Assembly: GCA_015065865.1 (NCBI GenBank)
Contig: SVPM01000015.1
Location: 1-37,240 of the forward strand
DNA length: 37,240 nucleotides
Origin: Oscillospiraceae bacterium
GTDB lineage: Bacteria; Bacillota; Clostridia; Oscillospirales; Acutalibacteraceae
Direction: 5' to 3'
The position numbers and the translations under genes were made by a program. The notes beneath the pieces are model-generated. The model was not told where the DNA came from. It was given only the letters and a program-made list of their open reading frames with translations, and ran no database searches. Positions 23,179 to 30,325 of this stretch are shown here, piece after piece (positions within the stretch are counted from its first letter, which is position 1; each line of letters begins with the position of its first letter).

Positions 23179-24281
23179 GAGTCACACGGCTGTGTGCCGA
23201 AGGGTTTCGCAATTTAAAGACGACCGATATTCGGCCGACAAGCGGTGTCAATCTGTTTTGCGGTGCCAATGCACAGGGCAAGACGAATTTGCTCGAAGCG
23301 TTGTGGTTGTTTACGGGCGGGCGCAGTTTTCGCGGTGCAAAGGATGCAGAAATGATCGGTTTCGGCTGTGATAAAGCCACGCTGAATATGGAATTTCTGG
23401 CCGCCGAACGTGAACAAAAAGCCACCGTTACCGTAGCACCGCGGCGCACGGCGGTGCTGAACGGGGTGGAACTCGGGCCTGCCACCAAATTGGCGGGTCG
23501 GTTTTGCGGAATCGTGTTTTCCCCCACTCACCTTTCTTTGATCAAAGAAGGGCCGGATAACCGCCGTCGGTTTTTGGATGCGGCGTATTGTCAGTTACGC
23601 CCGACCTATACGAGCGTGCTTGCGGCGTATACCCGCACGCTGACACAGCGCAACGCACTGCTGCGTGAAGTGCGGCAAGGGGCGGTCGTGGGGGCGGAAG
23701 AACTGCTTTCGGTGTTTGACAGTCAGTTGGCGGCACACGGCGCCCGTTTGATCCGTGTGCGCGGGGCATACCTCGCCCACATTGCGCCGATGGCAGCGGC
23801 TGTTTACGACGGACTTTCCCGCAAACAAGAAAAATTAGAACTGCAATACCTGCCTTCGGGTGATCTGCCGTGGGATGCTTCGGCAAAAGAAGTGCAAGCG
23901 GCACTGGAACAGGCGTTACTGCACGCCCGTGCGGCGGATATTGCGGCGGGGTTTTCCACCGTGGGTCCGCACAGAGATGACTTTGACGTGGCGATCAATC
24001 GATTGTCCGCTCGCGTGTACGGTTCGCAAGGACAACAGCGTTCGGCGGTGTTGGCACTCAAATTGGCGGAAGCCGAAGCCTTGCGGGAGGTGACCGAGGA
24101 AGCACCCGTTGCCCTGCTCGATGACGTAATGAGCGAGTTGGACGAGTGGCGGCAGGATTATTTATTGAATCATTTGACCGACGTGCAGGTGTTTATCACC
24201 TGCTGTGAACCGTCTTCGGTGATGCGTATGGCGGGCGGTGCCCGTTTTCGTGTGGAAGGCGGAAAAATAACAGAGGAATAG
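23175..24281 (+). CDS. recF: DNA replication and repair protein RecF
   Basis: A 368-residue ABC-type ATPase that helps load RecA at gapped DNA. The P-loop GANAQGKTN lies at 30-38. The signature helix region is [20 protein letters not shown] (about 281-300). The Walker B and D-loop region is [11 protein letters not shown]. The final segment VFITCCEP is typical. The start overlaps yaaA by four bases. Confidence 0.97.
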   Translation: MRVTRLCAEGFRNLKTTDIRPTSGVNLFCGANAQGKTNLLEALWLFTGGRSFRGAKDAEMIGFGCDKATLNMEFLAAEREQKATVTVAPRRTAVLNGVELGPATKLAGRFCGIVFSPTHLSLIKEGPDNRRRFLDAAYCQLRPTYTSVLAAYTRTLTQRNALLREVRQGAVVGAEELLSVFDSQLAAHGARLIRVRGAYLAHIAPMAAAVYDGLSRKQEKLELQYLPSGDLPWDASAKEVQAALEQALLHARAADIAAGFSTVGPHRDDFDVAINRLSARVYGSQGQQRSAVLALKLAEAEALREVTEEAPVALLDDVMSELDEWRQDYLLNHLTDVQVFITCCEPSSVMRMAGGARFRVEGGKITEE

Positions 24282-24292
24282 GAGAATTTACG

Positions 24293-24568
24293 ATGGCATT
24301 GACAAAAGAAGAACAGATTCGTGAAATTGACGAACGTGCAAAGAAAGATAAAAAGAAATGGTTGCTGATCATGGCGGGCATTATGTCCTTCATCGTTGCG
24401 GTGGCGGCGGTGGTCGCGATCATTAGTTTGGCGGCAGCGCCCGCGGCGTTGATCGCGGCGATCATCGGGCTGGCGATCACGGCAAAACTGTGTATGGAGC
24501 AGGTTGGAAAGATCAACGAGCGCCATAAAAACGATTTGAACAAACTCGATAACAAGGGGCATTATTGA
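24293..24568 (+). CDS. Small two-helix membrane protein, unknown function
   Basis: A 91-residue protein with a charged N-terminal helix (EEQIREIDERAKKDKKK) and a hydrophobic region from about 24 to 66. That region breaks into two Ala/Ile-rich helices around AAAPAALIAAI. A charged C-terminal tail follows (GKINERHKNDLNKLDNKGHY). Both ends are predicted cytoplasmic. AGGAGAATTT precedes the ATG. It follows recF by 11 bp and overlaps remB (TGATG). I recognise no family. Confidence 0.8.
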   Translation: MALTKEEQIREIDERAKKDKKKWLLIMAGIMSFIVAVAAVVAIISLAAAPAALIAAIIGLAITAKLCMEQVGKINERHKNDLNKLDNKGHY

Positions 24569-24840
24569 TGGTGGGCACACCGTACTTGCACCTTGGCGGG
24601 GACGTGGTGGTTCGAACCCGTGACGTCGTTGGTATCTTTGATATGGAAAAAACCACCGAATCGGCAATTTCCCGTCGCTTTTTAGCGGATGCGGAAAAGG
24701 GCGGCCGCGTGTATACTGTGTCGTACGAACTGCCGAAAGCGTATGTCGTCACCGCAGAGGAAGACGGCAGTGAAACGGTATACATCACGCAGGTGTCCGC
24801 CGCCACTTTACGGCGTCGGATGAAGAAAGGGATGGAATAA
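24568..24840 (+). CDS. remB: RemB/YaaB-like regulator (DUF370 family)
   Basis: A 90-residue protein of the DUF370/Rem family: YLHLGGDVVVRTRDVVGIFDMEKTT, then VYTVSYELPKAYVVT. In B. subtilis the same position, between recF and gyrB, holds yaaB (remB), a paralogue of the biofilm regulator RemA. I start at the ATG at 24568, overlapping the previous stop. The stop codon is immediately followed by the gyrB ATG. Confidence 0.88.
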   Translation: MVGTPYLHLGGDVVVRTRDVVGIFDMEKTTESAISRRFLADAEKGGRVYTVSYELPKAYVVTAEEDGSETVYITQVSAATLRRRMKKGME

Positions 24841-26796
24841 ATGGAAGAGAAAGAATTGGAGTTGCAGGAACAGGACGTAACGGCGGCAGACGAGGCGTAT
24901 GACGAAAGTCAAATTCAAGTTTTGAAAGGCTTGGAGGCGGTGCGTAAGCGCCCCGGTATGTACATCGGCTCGACCGGCCCGCGCGGTCTGCACCATTTGG
25001 TGTTTGAGATCGTGGATAACTCCATTGACGAAGCGTTGGCAGGTTTTTGCACGCATATCGAAGTGGAAATTCTGCCGAATGACGTCATCACCGTGCGGGA
25101 TAACGGCCGCGGTATTCCTGTCGGTATGAATGAGGAAATGGGTCTGCCCACCGTTACGGTGGTGTTGACCGTTCTGCACGCGGGCGGTAAGTTCGGCGGC
25201 GGCGGTTACAAAGTCGCGGGCGGTCTGCACGGCGTGGGTTCTTCGGTCGTGAACGCGCTTTCGGAATGGATGGAAGCCGAGATCTCGCGTGACGGCAAGG
25301 TGTATGCCCAGCGGTTTGAACGCGGCAACGCGGTGAACGATCTTACGGTGATCGGTGAATCCACCGGCGACGGTACGCTGATCCGCTTTAAGCCGGATGC
25401 CGACATCTTTACCGAAACCACGGAATTTGAATACGAAATTTTGCAAAAACGGTTGCGTGAGCAGGCGTTCTTGAACGCCGGACTCAAGATCACGCTTACC
25501 GATTCACGTGATGCCGAAAACACAAAGACGGAAGAATTTTGCTATGAAGGCGGTATCTCCTCTTTCGTGGAATATATGAACAAAACGCGCGGTTACGAAG
25601 TGCTTCACAACGAAGTGATCCACTTGAGTAAGAGCGGTGACGATTCCTTTGCCGAAGTGGCACTGCAGTATAACGACAGTTACAACGAAAACATCATTTC
25701 GTTTGCGAACAATATGCACACGGTGGACGGCGGCACGCACGAAAATGCGTTCAAAGTCGGTATCACCCGTATTTTGAACAACTATGCGCGCCGTCACGGT
25801 ATGCTGAAGGATGCGGATGCCAACTTAAAGGGTGACGACGTGCGCGAAGGTCTTACCGCGGTGGTGTCGGTCAAGTTGCAGGATGCCCAGTTTGAATCGC
25901 AGACCAAAGCGAAACTCGGCAACACCTCCATGACCACGTTGGTCAACTCCCTGCTTACCGAAAAATTGGGAGATTATCTGGAAGAAAATCCCGCCGTGGC
26001 AAAAGCGATCTTGGAAAAATCCATCAACGCCGCCCGTGTGCGCGAAGCGGCACAAAAGGCGCGCGAAGCCGCTCGTAAAAAGAGCGGTCTTGCCTCCACC
26101 CGTATGCCCGAAAAACTTGCCGACTGTATTTGGAACGATGCCGAACGCACCGAACTGTACATCGTCGAGGGTGATTCGGCAGGCGGTTCCGCCATTCAGG
26201 GACGTGACCGTAACTATCAGGCGATCCTGCCCTTGTGGGGTAAGATGCTGAACGTGGAAAAAGCGCGACTGGATAAGGTGTACGGCAACGAAAAGTTGAT
26301 CCCCGTGGTGATCGCGCTGGGTTGCGGTATCGGTGACGATTTTGATATTTCGAAACTGCGGTACGGCAAGGTCATTATCATGGCGGATGCCGACGTGGAC
26401 GGTGCTCATATTGCCACCCTGCTTCTCACCTTCTTCTTCCGCTTTATGCGTCCGTTGGTGGATGAGGGTCACGTATATATCGCTCAGCCCCCGCTGTATA
26501 AAGTGTCGAAGGCGAAGCAGGTGCGGTATGCTTTCTCGGACGAGGAACGCGATCAGTATATTGCGGAACTCGGCGGCAGTGCGGATATTCAGCGCTATAA
26601 AGGTCTTGGTGAAATGGATCCCGAACAGTTGTGGGAAACCACGATGGATCCTGCGTTCCGCACCATGCTGCGCGTGACCATTGAGGATGCCGCGGCGGCG
26701 GACGAAGCGTTTACCATTTTGATGGGCGATAAGGTGGAACCGCGCCGCGAGTTTATTGAGAAAAACGCCCGCTACGTGGAGAATCTCGATGTCTGA
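24841..26796 (+). CDS. gyrB: DNA gyrase subunit B
   Basis: A 651-residue ATPase subunit that with GyrA introduces negative supercoils. The GHKL motifs are DNSIDEALAG, VRDNGRGIPVG and GGLHGVGSSVVNALS. The Toprim domain has IVEGDSAGGSA (catalytic Glu about 443) and MADADVDGAHI (Asp about 516, 518, 520). The C-terminal DIQRYKGLGEM block is intact. Its last 8 bases overlap the next gene, so downstream genes are coupled to it. A ~20-residue acidic N-terminal extension precedes the ATPase domain. Confidence 0.98.
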   Translation: MEEKELELQEQDVTAADEAYDESQIQVLKGLEAVRKRPGMYIGSTGPRGLHHLVFEIVDNSIDEALAGFCTHIEVEILPNDVITVRDNGRGIPVGMNEEMGLPTVTVVLTVLHAGGKFGGGGYKVAGGLHGVGSSVVNALSEWMEAEISRDGKVYAQRFERGNAVNDLTVIGESTGDGTLIRFKPDADIFTETTEFEYEILQKRLREQAFLNAGLKITLTDSRDAENTKTEEFCYEGGISSFVEYMNKTRGYEVLHNEVIHLSKSGDDSFAEVALQYNDSYNENIISFANNMHTVDGGTHENAFKVGITRILNNYARRHGMLKDADANLKGDDVREGLTAVVSVKLQDAQFESQTKAKLGNTSMTTLVNSLLTEKLGDYLEENPAVAKAILEKSINAARVREAAQKAREAARKKSGLASTRMPEKLADCIWNDAERTELYIVEGDSAGGSAIQGRDRNYQAILPLWGKMLNVEKARLDKVYGNEKLIPVVIALGCGIGDDFDISKLRYGKVIIMADADVDGAHIATLLLTFFFRFMRPLVDEGHVYIAQPPLYKVSKAKQVRYAFSDEERDQYIAELGGSADIQRYKGLGEMDPEQLWETTMDPAFRTMLRVTIEDAAAADEAFTILMGDKVEPRREFIEKNARYVENLDV

Positions 26797-27244
26797 TACC
26801 GTAACCTATACACTCACCGAAGCCGAGTTGTTTTCGGCGTTGTGGCACACGCGCCGATCAAACGGCCGTTTGATCGTGCAGACGGTGTTGTTGTTGGTGC
26901 TGGGTGTGCCGGCATTGGTCGGTGTGCTCGGAGGCAAGCGGGATGCCGCAACCTTGTTGTGCGGTACCGTGCTTCCCCTGCTCGCGGTATTGCAATGGGT
27001 GTGGCCGTGGGCGGAATTTCGGCGTGAAGCGCGGATGTCGGCCGCTCAAAACACACCGCTTACTCTCACCTTCACTGCCGAAACCTTGACGGTCGCAAAC
27101 GAAACGGTCGCATGGCAAAACGCCGTGCTTCGCCGTGTCAACGACTGTGTGCTGTGGCGGGTGGACGGGCAATGGATCGTGATCCCCCGCCGTGCGGTGA
27201 GTGATGCCTTGTGGGAAACTCTTTTGAAGGAGGCCGAAGCGTAA
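26789..27244 (+). CDS. YcxB-like membrane protein 1
   Basis: A 151-residue protein. It begins with YTLTEAELFSALWHTRR and has two adjacent transmembrane helices (about 27-48 and 53-74, ending VWPWAEFRR). A soluble beta-rich domain follows, with LTLTFTAETLTV and the hallmark late motif WIVIPRRAV (F/W-x-IP-K/R-RA) of YcxB-like proteins. The start ATG at 26789 lies inside the gyrB end (8-bp overlap). An earlier in-frame start is rejected because it would run deeper into gyrB. Its stop overlaps the SGNH gene (TAATG). Function is unknown for this family. Confidence 0.78.
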   Translation: MSDTVTYTLTEAELFSALWHTRRSNGRLIVQTVLLLVLGVPALVGVLGGKRDAATLLCGTVLPLLAVLQWVWPWAEFRREARMSAAQNTPLTLTFTAETLTVANETVAWQNAVLRRVNDCVLWRVDGQWIVIPRRAVSDALWETLLKEAEA

Positions 27245-28137
27245 TGCGTTTTCAACATGGTGACCGTGTGTGTTTTATCGGCGACAGCATCACGGCGGCA
27301 AACGAGCACGTGGCGCGTATCGCCGCGCATTATCACGATCGCTACCCCACCGAAGACATTCGGTTTTATAACTGCGGCGTCGCCGGCTGTACCCTCACGG
27401 GTCTGTTGCAATATTTTGACGATGACGTAGCCCCGCGCCGTCCCACCCACGCGGTGGTGATGCTGGCGGTAAACGACTCCGGACCGTGGTTGCTGGAAAT
27501 GCCGCGCGGTGAGGAACGGTTTGCCGCGCTGAAAGAGCGGTACGATACCTATTGCCGCAACGTGGAAGCGATGTATCAAAAACTCACCGCTATTGGTGCT
27601 AAGGTGATTTTCTGCACCCCTGTGCCGTATGCGGAGTATGAACCGAACGAAGGCGGCGTTTCTCGCGGTTGTTATGCGATGGTGGCGGCGTATGCCGCGT
27701 ATGTGCGGGAATTTGCCCGTGCCAAAAACTGCCCCCTTTGCGAGATACACGATTATATTGCCGAAGAAATGCAAAAACAGGTGTTTTTCGGTCCCGACCG
27801 TACCCATCCCAACGAGGCGGGACAATACTACATGGCCAAACGGTTTTTGGCGTTTCAGGGGGAGGAGATCGCCCCCTTTGCGCCGATTCCCGCCGCGATG
27901 GCGGAATGGCGCGCCAACACCGCCGCCTTGCGGAAGGTGTATGAAGGCGAGTGGAACGTGATTCAAAACTATGCACTGCCCACCGCCGAAAAGATGGCGT
28001 TTATGCAAACCTATTTGGACGAGAAGCGTTATGAACAGACCCATGCGCCGCAATCCTTTGAGCGCTGGGTAAAAGGGTATTTGGAAAATAAACCGAGAGT
28101 AAAAGAATTGATGGATATTACAGAAAGTATTTGGTAA
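27244..28137 (+). CDS. SGNH/GDSL-type hydrolase, cytoplasmic
   Basis: A 297-residue esterase-fold protein. Block I is FIGDSITA (Ser15), block II the glycine in GVAGCTL, block III AVND (Asn77), and block V DRTHPNEAGQYYMA (Asp185, His188). This is a full catalytic set for hydrolysis or transfer of an acyl ester. No signal peptide or membrane helix is present, so it acts in the cytosol. After residue 210 an extra helical tail (EWRANTAALRKVYEGEWN) is appended. It starts at 27244, sharing a base with the preceding stop. Its substrate is unknown; the neighbours are membrane proteins. Confidence 0.88.
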   Translation: MRFQHGDRVCFIGDSITAANEHVARIAAHYHDRYPTEDIRFYNCGVAGCTLTGLLQYFDDDVAPRRPTHAVVMLAVNDSGPWLLEMPRGEERFAALKERYDTYCRNVEAMYQKLTAIGAKVIFCTPVPYAEYEPNEGGVSRGCYAMVAAYAAYVREFARAKNCPLCEIHDYIAEEMQKQVFFGPDRTHPNEAGQYYMAKRFLAFQGEEIAPFAPIPAAMAEWRANTAALRKVYEGEWNVIQNYALPTAEKMAFMQTYLDEKRYEQTHAPQSFERWVKGYLENKPRVKELMDITESIW

Positions 28138-28149
28138 AGGAGAATGGGT

Positions 28150-28683
28150 ATGGCGCAGTCCGCTTCTCCGCGCGCCGTATTCTCGGTGGCGGTTACAGTT
28201 GAAGAGTACACGGCGGCGGCACGGATAGCCTCGTTGGGCGGCGGCCGTTTACGCACCGCGTGGGTGGGTTTTGTGCTGTTGGCGGCACTGACCTTGACGA
28301 TAGCGGCTTCGCTGGCGGCGTATACGTTGGCGGCGATAGGGCTGTTGCTCGGCGGCGGCGTGATCGCGCTCACCGCGTTGTGCTTGATGCAGTATGCTTT
28401 TGGGCGCACCGTCGCGCGGAATTACACGGTGTTTTCCGCCACCTTCCCCACGGCCGAAGTCGTGTTGTGGGAAGATATGTTGGAATACAACGGTGCGTAT
28501 TGCCGCCGTAATGAAGCGTATGCGTTGTTTTCCCGTTTGGTGGAAAGCCGCACGCTGTTCGTGCTTCAGCGTGAGGACGGCACTTTTTTGGTGATTCCGA
28601 AACGTGCGCTGGCCACCACCGACAACGCCGCGGATTTTTTACGCCTTACCTTTGCACGTAAATACCGCAAAACAAGGGGGTAA
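28150..28683 (+). CDS. YcxB-like membrane protein 2
   Basis: A 177-residue paralogue of protein 1. Residues ~35-85 form two helices rich in Ala/Leu/Gly. They are followed by a turn (MQYAFGRTVARNYTVF), a beta-rich domain (ATFPTAEVVLWEDMLEYNGAYCRRNEAYALFSRLVESRTLFVLQ) and FLVIPKRALATT, the clearest YcxB motif in the cluster. I use the ATG at 28150, which has AAAGGAG at proper distance; the ATG at 28144 is too close to the ribosome site. Confidence 0.8.
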   Translation: MAQSASPRAVFSVAVTVEEYTAAARIASLGGGRLRTAWVGFVLLAALTLTIAASLAAYTLAAIGLLLGGGVIALTALCLMQYAFGRTVARNYTVFSATFPTAEVVLWEDMLEYNGAYCRRNEAYALFSRLVESRTLFVLQREDGTFLVIPKRALATTDNAADFLRLTFARKYRKTRG

Positions 28684-28687
28684 TATT

Positions 28688-29161
28688 TTGGAAACTTTCA
28701 GTATCAGTGTATTACTCACCAAAGATGAATATTGTTCTTCGGCGGCGCACCGTCTGCCCTCGCTTGGTTGGGGAATTCCGATCGGCTTGTTTTTGATGTT
28801 GTGCGGTGTGACGGTGTGGCTGTTGGAACTGGGCGCTTCGCTCACGTGGGGCTTTTTGGTGATCGGTGTGACGGCGGCTCTGTTCGACAGTGTGATACTC
28901 CCCGTGTTGGTGCGCGGTGTGATGGGTGCGCGGTTTGATCGCACGCGGCATGAGGCGTGGCACCTCACCTTTTCAGGGGAGAGCGTGACGGTGAAAAGCG
29001 GCCGCGTAAGCGGAACGTTTCCGTATACCCTGTTGACCTATGCGGAAGAGACCGTACATTATTTTAATTTGGATTTCGGTGCAGAGTTGTCGCTGTGTGT
29101 GCCGCGCCGTGCGCTGGCACCGTGGCAGATCACCGCGTTGCAACGGCTGATCGCCGTGTGA
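28688..29161 (+). CDS. YcxB-like membrane protein 3
   Basis: A 157-residue protein starting at a TTG (28688), preceded by AAGGGGG and lying 4 bp after the previous stop. LLTKDEYCSSAAHR at the N-terminus parallels the TEAELFSALWH start of protein 1. Two helices (about 28-48 and 52-75) are followed by HLTFSGESVTVKSGRVSGTFPY and a variant of the family motif, CVPRRALAPWQ. The TTG start and weak motif lower confidence in exact ends, not in the gene. Confidence 0.72.
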   Translation: METFSISVLLTKDEYCSSAAHRLPSLGWGIPIGLFLMLCGVTVWLLELGASLTWGFLVIGVTAALFDSVILPVLVRGVMGARFDRTRHEAWHLTFSGESVTVKSGRVSGTFPYTLLTYAEETVHYFNLDFGAELSLCVPRRALAPWQITALQRLIAV

Positions 29162-29181
29162 CGGATGTGAAAGGAGTAGGT

Positions 29182-30288
29182 ATGGAATATCGCTATTCGG
29201 CAGTGGCGGCACTGCCGCTCACACCGTCGGCCGATGACACCCCTACACCGCCCGTTACGGTGCACGGCAACGGCATTTCGGAATACAATTTTTCCGCCAT
29301 CCGCGTGCATGATCATCCCACGCGTTGGGTGATGGCCTCGAGTGTGTTGTTGCTCGTTTTGTTTGGTTTGGGTGCGGCAGGGCTTGCCACCACGGACGTC
29401 GGCGTTGCGGAAGGCATGTTCTTGTGGGGCATCTTGGCGGTGGCGTTCGCCGTGGCAACGGTCGGCCGTCATTACCGCAAACAAACCGCCGTGCAGCGGG
29501 ATATCCATGCGCGCCGATTGTATACCGCCGCGGTGGCGGGCGGCGTGACCACCACCGTCTATCCCGACCGCATCGAACAGGCCTCTGCCCGTTGGCGACA
29601 GACGGTAGTTTTCAACCAAGGATCCCGCTTTGTGGAAAACCGCGACTGGTTTTTCGTGGAAACCGACGGTGTGCGTGCCATTGTGGCGGCGGGGGACGTC
29701 ACCCCGTGGGAAGCACAGGCGATGTATGAACACATCGCGCGGGCGATACCGCCGAATCGGCAGTTTCAACGCGGGCAATTTGCCGCGCGCCGCGAAGAAT
29801 CCGCACCGCCGCCCTTTTCCGCCGAACCGCCCGTGTGCTATGAACGGGTGGCCTACCGTGAGGAAGAAAAACGCGGTGTGGCGTGGCCGCGGGGGTTGTT
29901 ACCGTGGCTGTTTGTGCCGTCTTTGATCGTGAGCGGTATGTTTACCGTGCTGTTTCAGGTGACACCGTTGTTTTTTCTGGATTATCTCTTGTTTTTCACC
30001 GCCTGTTTCGGCGGCGTTTTGGCCGTGACGCTTGCGGTGTTGCATCTGCGGAGGGAAACGAAAAGCCATCCCGTGTCGGCACTCGATTTCACGGCGGACG
30101 GCCTGCGAATTGAGCGGGCAGACGGCAGTCAAGAATTTGCGGCGGCGGCGGACGTGCACGCGCGCCGCACTCCCGACGGCGTGCGGTTGTTCACCCCCGC
30201 CGGCGTGTTCACCGTGCCGTGGTCGGCCACTGTGCATCGTCAACAACTGGAGTGGATGCTGTTTCATCAGCGCCCGACTTCGTTTTAA
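29182..30288 (+). CDS. Double-length YcxB-like membrane protein 4
   Basis: A 368-residue protein that appears to be two YcxB-like units in tandem. The first helix pair is about 52-97 (ASSVLLLVLFGLGAAGLA, FLWGILAVAFAVATVG), with a soluble part to ~205 (VYPDRIEQASARWRQTVVF, GDVTPWEAQAMYEHIA). After a Pro-rich hinge comes a second helix pair (about 238-295) and a second soluble part ending TPAGVFTVPWSATVHRQQLEW. The IP-K/R-R-A motif itself is lost in both halves. It starts at the ATG at 29182 after AAAGGAG. It is the last gene before gyrA, 37 bp away. Confidence 0.7.
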   Translation: MEYRYSAVAALPLTPSADDTPTPPVTVHGNGISEYNFSAIRVHDHPTRWVMASSVLLLVLFGLGAAGLATTDVGVAEGMFLWGILAVAFAVATVGRHYRKQTAVQRDIHARRLYTAAVAGGVTTTVYPDRIEQASARWRQTVVFNQGSRFVENRDWFFVETDGVRAIVAAGDVTPWEAQAMYEHIARAIPPNRQFQRGQFAARREESAPPPFSAEPPVCYERVAYREEEKRGVAWPRGLLPWLFVPSLIVSGMFTVLFQVTPLFFLDYLLFFTACFGGVLAVTLAVLHLRRETKSHPVSALDFTADGLRIERADGSQEFAAAADVHARRTPDGVRLFTPAGVFTVPWSATVHRQQLEWMLFHQRPTSF

Positions 30289-30325
30289 TAATACGGACGA
30301 GTATCTTAACAAAGGAGTTTGAATT

